The notes: generated from the letters alone by a model not told the origin. DNA of 21,037 bases from an uncultured Collinsella sp. (GCA_900554495.1 USHR01000007.1:1-21037); one strand, 5' to 3'. Positions 13,869 through 20,723 are shown, numbered from the stretch's first letter. Translations and numbers: made by a program.

Positions 13869-15230
13869 TTGTCTCGACTGAACAAAGGGGCCGCGGAGCA
13901 GCGTTTTCCACTGTCCGCCTTGCTCCAAAAGCTAGCCTGCGTCATGGCCGTGACGCTCGCGCTGGTGTGCGCGGGGGCATATGCGCCCACGACCGCTCAG
14001 GCGCTTGAGACCGCAAAGATTACCGCCCGACCCAACACCGGTTCGGGCAGCGATGTGGTCGGCGGCACCGAGACGCGCATTACCTGGGAAGTTCAGGCCG
14101 ATGCCGACGAGGAGCTGAGCGGTCTTTCCTTGACGTTTGTCGACGGCACGACGTTTGGTACCGATGACACGCGATTGACGATGCTCTCGGGCGAGGACCT
14201 CATGGATCGTACGCCCATGAAGCCCACGTGCAAGGCTGACGGCCAGACGCTCAAGATTGACTTTGGCGAGACGGCGCCTGCCGGCGGCTTTTTCCGTGTC
14301 GAGGTTTACGGCGTGACCTTCCCCGTCGAGGGCGGCGATGAGGCCTTTAGCGGCACCTATACGCTCGCCGACGGGTCGACCAAGAAGATCTCCAAGATTC
14401 CGTCGGTGGAGATCAAGGGCGTGACGGCCTTCGATAACTTCCTGGCTGACCTTAAAGAGCAGCCGTGGGTCGAGGCGTGGAACTCCAATATGTTCCTGCG
14501 CCTGTTCCTGAACCCGGTCATTTTGGTCCAGAGCCTGCCGATCGTCTTCAAGGGCTTCCTTATGTCGCTCTCGATCGTGCTTGTGGCGTTTCCGCTGGCA
14601 ATTCCCTTCGGTTTTGCCCTGTCGCTCATGCGCATCTCTAAGTCGCGCATCCTGCGCTGTCTTGCCGGCATCTATGTGAATATCATTCGCGGTACGCCGG
14701 CGTTCCTGCAGATCTATATCGCGTTTTTCGGTCTGCCGCTGGCCGGTGTCAAAGTGGACGACTATGTGCTGGGTGTTATCGTCATGGCCATGAACTCGTC
14801 TGCGTACTTGTGCGAGATCTTCCGTGCCGGTATTCAGTCGATCCCCAAGGGCCAAAACGAGGCTGCTCGCTCGCTGGGCATGAATGCCTTCCAGACGCTG
14901 CTCTATGTCATGATTCCGCAGACGTTCCGCAATGTCCTGCCTACGCTGACCAGCGAGTTTATCTTGCTCTACAAGGACACGTCGCTGCTTGCCGCCGTGG
15001 GTGTCGTTGAGATCGTCATGAACGCCCGCACCATCGTGGCCACGACGGGCTCCATCACGCCGTATGTGGTTGCCGCTCTGTTCTATCTGGTCATTACCCT
15101 GCCGCTTGCGCGCTTGGTGAGCGGTCTTGAGGCGAGACTTCTGGGGACGGCCGAAACCAAAAAGAAGCGTCCCACCAAGAGCGCCGGACAGGTTGTCGCG
15201 ACGCCCGCCGATCATATCGCCGGTCTGTAA
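13869..15230 (+). CDS. Polar amino-acid ABC importer permease with fused secreted N-terminal domain
   Basis: This 453-residue protein has three parts. Residues 1-45 form a signal peptide (hydrophobic LACVMAVTLALVCAGAYA, possible cut after TAQA). Residues about 46-185 form a beta-rich extracytoplasmic domain (ARPNTGSGSDVVGG, TRITWEVQADADEE, GGFFRVEVYGVTFPV) that is not a solute-binding protein. From about residue 215 comes a His/Glu/Gln/Arg-type permease with the ATPase-contact EAA loop NEAARSLGMNAFQTLLYVMIPQ. Ordinary permeases of this class have about 220 residues. The start is TTG 13869, with AGGAG 5 nt before it, and gives the signal peptide directly. It ends 12 nt before the ATPase gene. 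The family call of the permease part is firm; the fused domain is unidentified. Confidence 0.9.
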   Translation: MSRLNKGAAEQRFPLSALLQKLACVMAVTLALVCAGAYAPTTAQALETAKITARPNTGSGSDVVGGTETRITWEVQADADEELSGLSLTFVDGTTFGTDDTRLTMLSGEDLMDRTPMKPTCKADGQTLKIDFGETAPAGGFFRVEVYGVTFPVEGGDEAFSGTYTLADGSTKKISKIPSVEIKGVTAFDNFLADLKEQPWVEAWNSNMFLRLFLNPVILVQSLPIVFKGFLMSLSIVLVAFPLAIPFGFALSLMRISKSRILRCLAGIYVNIIRGTPAFLQIYIAFFGLPLAGVKVDDYVLGVIVMAMNSSAYLCEIFRAGIQSIPKGQNEAARSLGMNAFQTLLYVMIPQTFRNVLPTLTSEFILLYKDTSLLAAVGVVEIVMNARTIVATTGSITPYVVAALFYLVITLPLARLVSGLEARLLGTAETKKKRPTKSAGQVVATPADHIAGL

Positions 15231-15242
15231 GGAGGTCCTGTC

Positions 15243-15992
15243 ATGAGTGAAACGAATTCCAACGAGGTCGTTGTCAGCATCAAGAACCTCCAAAAGGCTT
15301 TTGGCGATAACGTGGTTCTGCGTGATATCGATCTGGACGTGCACAAGGGTGAGGTCGTTGTGGTCCTGGGCCCCTCGGGCTCGGGCAAGTCGACGATGCT
15401 TCGCTGCATCAATCGCCTGGAGCATCCCACGAGCGGCTCGATTGTCGTTGAGGGCGTGGATGTGTGTGCCAAGGGCGTCGACCTCAATAAGGTACGTACG
15501 CACTTGGGCATGGTGTTTCAGCAGTTCAACCTGTTCCCGCACCTGTCGGTCAAAAAGAACGTCATGCTTGCGCAGCAAAAGGTGCTCAAGCGCAGTAAGG
15601 AAGAGGCCGAGAAGATCGCCATCGAGGAGCTGACCAAGGTCGGCCTGGCCGAGCGCATTGATTTTATGCCGAGTCAGCTTTCGGGCGGCCAGCAGCAGCG
15701 CGTCGCCATCGCCCGCGCCCTGTCGATGAACCCGCACGTGATGCTCTTTGACGAGGCCACGTCGGCGCTCGACCCCGAGCTCGTCCGCGATGTATTGGGC
15801 GTCATGCGCGACCTAGCACGTGACGGTATGACTATGATCGTGGTAACGCATGAGATGGGCTTTGCCCGCGATGTCGCCGACCGCGTCGTCTTTATGGACG
15901 GCGGCGTCATTGTGGAAGAGGGTACGCCGAGCGAGGTCTTCGACCACCCCAAGAGCGAACGCACCAAGGCGTTTTTGGGCAATATCTCGTAG
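15243..15992 (+). CDS. glnQ: Polar amino-acid ABC importer ATPase (GlnQ-like)
   Basis: This 249-residue cytoplasmic ATPase powers the importer. Seen: Walker A GPSGSGKST near residue 43, Q-loop FQQFNLFPHLSV, signature LSGGQQQRVAIARAL, Walker B VMLFDEATSALD, D-loop, and the switch His in VVTHEMGFA. The segment EVFDHPKSERTKAFL near the end is usual for the polar amino-acid subfamily. AAGGAGG lies 5 nt before its ATG, directly after the permease stop. A strong terminator follows at 16023, closing the operon. The symbol reflects family resemblance; glutamine specificity is not shown. Confidence 0.93.
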   Translation: MSETNSNEVVVSIKNLQKAFGDNVVLRDIDLDVHKGEVVVVLGPSGSGKSTMLRCINRLEHPTSGSIVVEGVDVCAKGVDLNKVRTHLGMVFQQFNLFPHLSVKKNVMLAQQKVLKRSKEEAEKIAIEELTKVGLAERIDFMPSQLSGGQQQRVAIARALSMNPHVMLFDEATSALDPELVRDVLGVMRDLARDGMTMIVVTHEMGFARDVADRVVFMDGGVIVEEGTPSEVFDHPKSERTKAFLGNIS

Positions 15993-16022
15993 CGGCGCGT
16001 CGAAGTTGTCGATATAACAAAT

Positions 16023-16055
16023 GGGGACCGGATAGTATCCGGTCCCCGTTTTTGT
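16023..16055 (+). terminator. Intrinsic terminator of the ABC importer operon
   Basis: Perfect 11-bp stem GGGGACCGGAT / ATCCGGTCCCC with a 3-nt loop, followed by GTTTTTGTTT. It lies 31 bp after the ATPase stop. A weaker inverted repeat, GCTGTCAG/CTGACGGC near 16090-16118, lies between it and the flavodoxin stop. Confidence 0.93.
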
Positions 16056-16124
16056 TTGGGTATGAGCGACTGTTGTTGTGCGGTACTCGGCTGTCAGTTG
16101 CCTTGCGACTTTCTGACGGCTTCG

Positions 16125-16544
16125 TTAGGCCAGCTCCGCTCCCAGGGCCTTGCAGGCCGCTTCGCCCTCATCGTCGGGGGCGTCGTAGCAAATGACGGAA
16201 TCGACGACGTTGACGCCTGCCTCGTCGGCATCGGCCTTCCAGTTGTCCATCCACTCGCCCTCGGCCCACGAATAGGAGCCAAAGAGGACGACCTTCTTGT
16301 CGCCGAGAGTCTCCTTGACCTCGTCCCACATAGGCTGGAACTCGTCATACTCAAGCTCCTCGGAACCCATGGCGGGGCAGCCGAAGGCGAAGGCATCATA
16401 TTCGGCGGCCTTGTCGGCAGAGAAGTCGGCGCAGGAGATGACCTCTGCCTCGGTGCCGGCATCGGTTGCACCTTCGGCAACGAAGTTTGCCATGGCCTCG
16501 GTGTTGCCTGTACCGCTCCAGTAGACGACTGCGATCTTGCTCAT
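16125..16544 (-). CDS. Flavodoxin
   Basis: This 139-residue short-chain flavodoxin is an FMN-binding electron carrier that can replace ferredoxin, typically when iron is scarce. The phosphate-binding loop is seen in VVYWSGTGNTEAM near residue 10, and the FMN ring-contacting loops in GCPAMGSEELE and FGSYSWAEGEWMDNW. ATG at 16542-16544 is preceded by AAGGAAG. It is the second gene after the DUF3793 gene on the same strand, 46 bp downstream. A shared transcript from the promoter at 17335-17362 is likely, and the DtxR-like box there fits induction on iron limitation. Confidence 0.95.
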   Translation of the reverse strand: MSKIAVVYWSGTGNTEAMANFVAEGATDAGTEAEVISCADFSADKAAEYDAFAFGCPAMGSEELEYDEFQPMWDEVKETLGDKKVVLFGSYSWAEGEWMDNWKADADEAGVNVVDSVICYDAPDDEGEAACKALGAELA

Positions 16545-16590
16545 ATGTCTTCCTTTCGGTTGTGCGGCGTGCGGCCGCGTTTTGTATGCT

Positions 16591-17295
16591 CTATCGGGTT
16601 GCCTGGACAAGTTGTCCCAGGGTGCAGCCCTGTTGATAGATGTAGGTAAGGTATTGCGTGCATGTGCGATAGGAATCGAAGGTCGTGAGCGCCTGCTCAA
16701 CGTTTGTGTATACCTTCCATGCGCCAAAGACCTTATAGTTTTCGCCGTGCTGGACGATAAACTGATGGACATCTTCGTAGGGATAGCCCAAAAAATAGCC
16801 AATTTCGTGGGGGAACTCGCACATGCACCCCGTATCGCAGCGCCTATTTCGCGCGAGCGCGCAGACACTGCCGTCATAGGCGCTTTCTGCGGCATTGCTG
16901 CTTGCCAGCGTGATGCGCGCAGCGAGATGCACCAGGGATGCGGGCAGGTCGTGGACATCGTAGCCTTCGGCGACAAGTGCCGTCGCGGCGCGGGGGTCGG
17001 AGAGATATCGCGTGAGGTCCGCAGGGCGGTACACATAGATGAGCGCTCCGCAGGGGCGCCAGACTAAAACGCTCATGTGGATCCCGAGTGGCTGGAGCTC
17101 GCGGTTGCATTGGGCTATGACGACGAGCAGACGAGAGCGTCGCTCTTCGATTTGAGCGACGCCGAGTTTTCCGTTTTGGTTGGCGTAAACGCCGGGATAG
17201 GTAAAGAGCGATGCCGGCTTGATACCTGCGAGCGTAGGGGAGCAGTTGCGCACGACAGCCGTTTGGTATGTTGGGATGTCAATGGTTCGAGTCAC
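16591..17295 (-). CDS. DUF3793 family protein
   Basis: This 234-residue protein is recognised as DUF3793 by its C-terminal signature CEFPHEIGYFLGYPYEDVHQ, followed by GENYKVFGAWKVYTNVEQA and the FDSYRTCTQYL segment. Function is unknown. Members often sit beside flavodoxin or iron-related genes in gut anaerobes, as here. The upstream part contains QPLGIHMSVLVWRPCGALIYVYRP, usual for the family. Several Cys (CALARNRRCDTGCMC) before the signature could bind metal or form an active centre; this is inference. GTG at 17293-17295 is preceded by AAAGGGG. It is the first gene of the operon with flavodoxin. Confidence 0.85.
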   Translation of the reverse strand: MTRTIDIPTYQTAVVRNCSPTLAGIKPASLFTYPGVYANQNGKLGVAQIEERRSRLLVVIAQCNRELQPLGIHMSVLVWRPCGALIYVYRPADLTRYLSDPRAATALVAEGYDVHDLPASLVHLAARITLASSNAAESAYDGSVCALARNRRCDTGCMCEFPHEIGYFLGYPYEDVHQFIVQHGENYKVFGAWKVYTNVEQALTTFDSYRTCTQYLTYIYQQGCTLGQLVQATR

Positions 17296-17315
17296 GATGC
17301 CCCTTTCGGGTCCTC

Positions 17316-17334
17316 AGTTGTTAGCCTAGGAAAA
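17316..17334 (-). promoter_or_regulatory. DtxR/IdeR-like box upstream of DUF3793-flavodoxin
   Basis: The 19-bp site AGTTGTTAGCCTAGGAAAA matches the DtxR consensus (TTAGGTTAGCCTAACCTAA) at 11 of 19 positions, with nine of them consecutive (GTTAGCCTA). It lies immediately downstream of the -10 element, where an iron-loaded repressor would block transcription. One half-site is poor, so this is a candidate. Confidence 0.4.
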
Positions 17335-17362
17335 CTTATACACGAAAGTAAGCCATGGTCAA
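17335..17362 (-). promoter_or_regulatory. Promoter of the DUF3793-flavodoxin operon
   Basis: In minus-strand sense, TTGACC (17357-17362) and TATAAG (17335-17340), 16 bp apart, lie about 40 nt upstream of the GTG start. Confidence 0.65.
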
Positions 17363-17388
17363 CAAAAAAGTTTGAAGAGGGAAACTAA

Positions 17389-17448
17389 TTGACCGAACAG
17401 ACATGATTTTGGGTTAAGATGGGGACACCCCATGGGGGTATCTAGATA
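17389..17448 (+). promoter_or_regulatory. Promoter region with CsoR-like operator before the metal-binding protein
   Basis: TTGACC at 17389-17394 and a -10-like TTAAGA/TAAGAT at 17414-17420 (spacing long, 19-20 bp) are followed at once by ACACCCCATGGGGGTAT (17425-17441). That is a G/C-tract pseudo-palindrome with A/T ends, as in operators of the CsoR/RcnR family. The 10-bp palindrome TATCTAGATA (17439-17448) overlaps its end. A long spacer is typical of metal-controlled promoters but could also mean a poor one. Confidence 0.45.
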
Positions 17449-17470
17449 GGGCTACTTGAAAGGGGAACGC

Positions 17471-17854
17471 ATGAGTGACTTGCTCAGCCCTGCGAATCTC
17501 ATCGTGCTGGCCGTCATTGCCGTCGGCATGTTTTTTGGACTGCGTCGCATTGCCGCTTCGACACATGGGAAGAGTTGTTGCAGCGATGGTGCGAGCGGCA
17601 AGAAGGCCAAAAAGGTTGTTGTGGTGGATACCGATGCGTCACACTATCCCTATAGCGATGAGCTGCTCATCGGCGGCATGAGCTGTGACGGCTGCACTCA
17701 GAACGTAGCCAATGCCCTCAATGCACTGGATGGCGTGTGGGCAACGGTGACGTATGCGGACCACACGGCACGCGTGCGCTCTAAGCAGCCGGTTGATCGT
17801 GATGTCCTCGAGACGGCCGTGAAAGACGCGGGCTACTACGTCATGACGCTGTAA
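17471..17854 (+). CDS. Membrane-anchored heavy-metal-associated (HMA) domain protein
   Basis: This 127-residue protein has an N-terminal membrane helix (residues about 8-25, ANLIVLAVIAVGMFFGL), a basic Cys-containing linker (KSCCSDGASGKKAKK), then an HMA fold from about residue 60. The metal-binding loop is GGMSCDGCTQNV (GMxCxxC), followed by VTYADHTARVRS and ETAVKDAGYYV. CopZ-type HMA proteins bind Cu(I) and pass it to exporters; here the domain is tethered to the membrane, with one extra CC pair in the linker. ATG 17471 is preceded by AAAGGGGA. A CsoR-like operator lies just upstream. No copper ATPase is in the window, so partner and metal remain inferred. It converges on the YolD-like gene with only 26 bp between. 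Confidence 0.85.
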   Translation: MSDLLSPANLIVLAVIAVGMFFGLRRIAASTHGKSCCSDGASGKKAKKVVVVDTDASHYPYSDELLIGGMSCDGCTQNVANALNALDGVWATVTYADHTARVRSKQPVDRDVLETAVKDAGYYVMTL

Positions 17855-17880
17855 GCGTCGCTCTGGATGCGCTTCCTTGG

Positions 17881-18306
17881 CTAGGCTCGTCCGCGCAGTT
17901 CGATGTCTTGGATGCCGTCGAAGTCGATGGCGATGTCTCGGAGCTTGAGGAGCTTGAAGGCGGGGAGCGCCTCGTCGAGGATGCCGGTGCGGCTGCGATA
18001 GCCGTATGTATCGTAATAGGTGACACGAACCAAGTCGCCACGTTTGAGACCCTCGAGTTTTTTAGAAAGCACGAGGGCTTTTTCTTCCGTGAGCTCACGT
18101 TTTGGCTCGATGGTGATTTCCTGCTTGCGCACGAGTTCGTAGTATCCCGTGAGGGCGGCAAAGGGCATAAACTGTGCGGCGCGGTTGGCGCGCACGGCAC
18201 CGTTGGCAGTGAGGTTGGGGTCGGCGGCGCGGCGTCTGCCCTCGGGGTCCGCCAAGCGCTCGAAGGCGGTCGGCGGGCGCACGGGCTGTTGTTTGGGTTT
18301 AGGCAC
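17881..18306 (-). CDS. YolD-like protein, partner of the Y-family polymerase
   Basis: The protein has 141 residues. The YolD signature is seen in RAAQFMPFAALTGYYELVRKQE, followed by the beta-rich C-terminal part (LKRGDLVRVTYYDTYGYRSRTGILDE, LKLRDIAIDFDGIQDIELRG). YolD-like proteins are commonly encoded next to UvrX/UmuC-type polymerases in Gram-positive bacteria and are thought to take part in the SOS response; the biochemical role is not established. GTG at 18304-18306 was chosen because GGAGG lies 5-6 nt before it; an in-frame TTG slightly upstream overlaps that RBS. It overlaps the polymerase gene by 8 nt (GTGCCTAA), so translation is coupled. Confidence 0.85.
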   Translation of the reverse strand: MPKPKQQPVRPPTAFERLADPEGRRRAADPNLTANGAVRANRAAQFMPFAALTGYYELVRKQEITIEPKRELTEEKALVLSKKLEGLKRGDLVRVTYYDTYGYRSRTGILDEALPAFKLLKLRDIAIDFDGIQDIELRGRA

Positions 18307-19804
18307 GGTGTCCTCCAACTTGTTCGTTGCGTTCGCGCGCGGTGGCGCCGGCGGTAAAGCTTAATCCCTTGACGAGCGCGTTCTTGCCGTACTTGCCTTT
18401 CACGGCCAGGACGGTGCGCGCCAGGTCGCGCTCGCGCTCATCGGCCTCGATATCGCTGAATAGATCGATGGTGGCAAATTCCTCGGGCATGAGGTTGCCA
18501 AATCCCAGGTTGATGCGCTTGACCGGTCGTTTGGGATCGACAGTCTGCGCCCAGAGCTCATCGAAATAGCCCATGATCTTCTTAAACGAATTGGTACGCT
18601 CGCTCAGCTTTCGCGAGGCGTTAGAGTGCGCAAAGAGTGCGGCATAGCCACCGCGCGGTTTGCCGCCATGCTCTCCCACAAAGATGCCATCGATTGCCTG
18701 CGCTTCGCGCACCAGGCGACGCCGTTCGTCATCGCGCTGGACGGGCTTGGGCGCACGGGGCGCGAGCTCGGGGCCGGCGGTTGCGGTGGGTTCGATACTC
18801 GACGTGCTCGAGCGCAGGTGTCCGCATCCGTCCACATATTGTGCTGTACCGCTGGCGTCGAGGCGGCGTATGTCGGCGCGCTCGCTTGCGTAGCCCACAA
18901 AGAGCGAGATACTGTCGCAGACCACGCGCTTATCGACTAAGTCCAGTACGGCGGTATCGACCATCTCGCGCAAGACGGTGTAGGCCTGCTCGTAGGCATA
19001 GCCCTTCGAGAGCACCTGTCCTGTGGTGGTCGAAGTTGCTTGCGGGCGATAGGCTTGGATATCGGCGATGGTTGTCGGCTCGCGCCCGAAGGCATGGTCG
19101 ATGAGATATTCGGCATTGACGCCGAGCTCGTCGTAAAGCAGGTTTTCGTCGAGCGCCGCGACGCCCATCAGATCGTAGACGCCGTATTTCTCGAGGCGGG
19201 CTGCCACGCCGGGACCGATGCCCCAGATATCGGTGATGGGACGATGGGGCCAGATCTCCTTGCGAAAGGTCTCGTCGTCGAGTATGCCGATGCGGCTGGG
19301 TACGTGCTTGGCGGTAATGTCGAGCGCTACCTTGGCCTGGAATAGGTTGGGGCCGATGCCGACCGTCGCCGTGATGCCGGTGCGCGCGAGGACCTCGTCG
19401 CGCAGCGTGCAGGCGAACCCTTCCGCATCTGTGTGATAGAGGTCCAGATAGGGCGTCACGTCGATAAAGCATTCATCGATTGAATAGACGTGAATGTCTT
19501 GCGGACTTACGTATTCCAGATAGATGCCGTAGATTTGCGCCGACACCTCCATATAGTGCTGCATGCGCGGTACGGCCGTGATGTAGTCGATACCATCGGG
19601 AATCTCGAATAGGCGGCAGCGATTGTGAATCCCTAAGTCCTTCATGGCCTGCGTGATGGCGAGGCAGATGGTCGTGCGCCCGCGCGATTCGTCGGCAACG
19701 ACCAGGTTGGTGGTGAGCGGATCGAGCCCACGGTCGACGCACTCGACGCTGGCATAAAACGTCTTGAGGTCGATGCAGATATAGGTGTGCTGCTCGTGCG
19801 CCAT
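18299..19804 (-). CDS. Y-family DNA polymerase, UmuC/UvrX type
   Basis: This 501-residue translesion polymerase copies damaged DNA. The metal-binding acidic residues are visible: Asp12 in ICIDLKTFYASVE, and Asp and Glu in VYSIDECFIDV near 110-111. The thumb helix-hairpin-helix is TDIWGIGPGVAARLEKYGV. The form with IDLKTFYASVE and CLAITQAMKDLGI is the UmuC/YqjW branch, not DinB. Typical relatives have about 420 residues. Here residues about 322-390 form a Pro/Ala/Ser-rich, Arg-rich insert in the little-finger region, starting after ADIRRLDASG. ATG 19802-19804 is preceded by AAAGGACAC. Two LexA-type boxes upstream indicate SOS control. It overlaps the YolD-like gene. Confidence 0.93.
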   Translation of the reverse strand: MAHEQHTYICIDLKTFYASVECVDRGLDPLTTNLVVADESRGRTTICLAITQAMKDLGIHNRCRLFEIPDGIDYITAVPRMQHYMEVSAQIYGIYLEYVSPQDIHVYSIDECFIDVTPYLDLYHTDAEGFACTLRDEVLARTGITATVGIGPNLFQAKVALDITAKHVPSRIGILDDETFRKEIWPHRPITDIWGIGPGVAARLEKYGVYDLMGVAALDENLLYDELGVNAEYLIDHAFGREPTTIADIQAYRPQATSTTTGQVLSKGYAYEQAYTVLREMVDTAVLDLVDKRVVCDSISLFVGYASERADIRRLDASGTAQYVDGCGHLRSSTSSIEPTATAGPELAPRAPKPVQRDDERRRLVREAQAIDGIFVGEHGGKPRGGYAALFAHSNASRKLSERTNSFKKIMGYFDELWAQTVDPKRPVKRINLGFGNLMPEEFATIDLFSDIEADERERDLARTVLAVKGKYGKNALVKGLSFTAGATARERNEQVGGHRA

Positions 19805-19818
19805 CCGTGTCCTTTCAT

Positions 19819-19832
19819 CAAACACATGTTCT
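19819..19832 (-). promoter_or_regulatory. LexA box 2 upstream of the polymerase gene
   Basis: In minus-strand sense AGAACATGTGTTTG, matching 13 of 14 positions of the Gram-positive SOS box CGAACRNRYGTTYG. It lies in the leader, about 15 nt before the start codon. Confidence 0.65.
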
Positions 19833-19835
19833 TAT

Positions 19836-19849
19836 CGAATACCTGTTCG
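19836..19849 (-). promoter_or_regulatory. LexA box 1 upstream of the polymerase gene
   Basis: In minus-strand sense CGAACAGGTATTCG, again 13 of 14 to the Gram-positive SOS box. It abuts the -10 element, where LexA would block transcription start. It is nested in the perfect inverted repeat TATCGAA-N6-TTCGATA. Confidence 0.75.
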
Positions 19850-19878
19850 ATAATACCCGCTCGTCCGGACGTCGTCAA
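19850..19878 (-). promoter_or_regulatory. SOS promoter of the polymerase-yolD operon
   Basis: In minus-strand sense TTGACG (19873-19878) and TATTAT (19850-19855), 17 bp apart. Confidence 0.75.
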
Positions 19879-19886
19879 AACCTGTC

Positions 19887-19914
19887 AAAAAGGGACTGGT
19901 TTGTTTTGGTAGGT
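19887..19914 (+). repeat. Half-copy of the palindrome found at 20577-20640
   Basis: This 28-bp stretch matches the reverse complement of 20613-20640 at 24 of 28 positions, sharing AAAAAGGGAC and TTTTGG-AGGT. No second arm is present here. The gene at 20042-20566 is therefore flanked by an inverted pair of these sequences. Confidence 0.65.
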
Positions 19915-20041
19915 ATGGTCGTGCGGTTGGATCGGGTTTTAACGCAGCTCTAAAGAGTGCGAAACAGCTCGGAAAACCTCGCTTCGTAGCATGAGCCTAA
20001 CGATTGATACCGCCTATACGCACGGAAGGGTTGTGGAAAAG

Positions 20042-20566
20042 ATGGTCAATTATGGGTTTGGTATGCCGACGCGCCTTGTTGCGGATGGAGACGTGGCTCG
20101 CTGGTGCGGACGATTGGTCGCTCACTACGGTGGCACCAAGGCGCTGGTCGTGTTGGGCGGTGACAAACATACGCACGATGAGCTCGTCTCGGCGGCGCTC
20201 GGCTCGCTTGATCGAGCTCTACTCGAACGCGTGCTTTTTCGCTGCGGCTTGGTCGGGGGCGATGGGGGAGACGATTTGGTCGATGAGGCCGTAGCCCTGG
20301 CGACCGACGAAGGCGTGGACTTTGTCCTGGCGATTGGCGATGCCGATACTGCCGGCTTTGCGCGCGAGCTCGCGCGTCGCATGGCGGCGCTCGATGCCGG
20401 CGAAGACGGCTTTGTGCCTTATGGATGCATTGTCTCGGAGGGCAAGGTGCCTGCTGTCGTGGGCACCGGCGAGGTTCCCGTTTTTGCCATTATCGCGCCC
20501 GAACTGCTGGAGGGCATCGGGTCTCCTCTGCGTGAGTTACTCGGTAGCGTCTGCGCCGCGGCCTAA
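20042..20566 (+). CDS. Protein resembling only the N-terminal domain of iron-type alcohol dehydrogenase
   Basis: This 174-residue protein begins MVNYGFGMPTRLVADGDV, like the FxxPTxIxxG start of iron-dependent alcohol dehydrogenases, and continues with GGTKALVVLGGD and GVDFVLAIGDADT. The last aligns with the NAD-binding GGGS segment, but the glycines are replaced by GDAD. The protein stops after VPVFAIIAPELLEGIGSPLRELL. The whole helical C-terminal domain with the Asp and three His iron ligands is missing, so dehydrogenase activity is unlikely. It may be a degenerate gene or a repurposed nucleotide-binding domain. The start is uncertain: ATG 20042 has GGA nearby and fits the family start; ATG 19991, in frame, adds 17 residues but lacks an RBS. 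It is flanked by related repeats (19887-19914 and 20577-20640). Confidence 0.6.
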   Translation: MVNYGFGMPTRLVADGDVARWCGRLVAHYGGTKALVVLGGDKHTHDELVSAALGSLDRALLERVLFRCGLVGGDGGDDLVDEAVALATDEGVDFVLAIGDADTAGFARELARRMAALDAGEDGFVPYGCIVSEGKVPAVVGTGEVPVFAIIAPELLEGIGSPLRELLGSVCAAA

Positions 20567-20576
20567 TATTTGCCAT

Positions 20577-20640
20577 AAAAGGACGGGTTATTTTTGGTTG
20601 GTAAAGCGTTTGACCTGCCAAAATAAGCCTGTCCCTTTTT
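20577..20640. repeat. Long palindrome after the alcohol dehydrogenase-like gene (possible terminator)
   Basis: The arms (20577-20602 and 20613-20640) pair over about 26 positions with several G-U wobbles, closing on AAAGCGTTTG. The right arm ends CTTTTT, so it can act as a terminator on the plus strand. The arms begin AAAAGGAC and share TTATTTT; its apex differs from the family at 1251, 10627 and 11794. Confidence 0.75.
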
Positions 20641-20700
20641 GATCGGTTGCCGTTTGGGGGCCGATTGGCAACGCTCGCTGATTGTAGTCTTGACCTGCGC

Positions 20701-20706
20701 TAGAAT
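20701..20706 (+). promoter_or_regulatory. Candidate -10 element of pgi
   Basis: TAGAAT is 5 of 6 to consensus and 60 nt before the pgi start. No good -35 lies at 16-18 bp; TTGACC is present but only 5 bp upstream. Confidence 0.35.
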
Positions 20707-20723
20707 AGTGGCATCTGAATGTC

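Noticed and set aside
13932..15737. 601-codon open frame antisense to the permease and ATPase genes
   Set aside because: The sense strand encodes clear ABC transporter genes with motifs; the antisense product is Arg/Gln/His-rich and lacks any domain.
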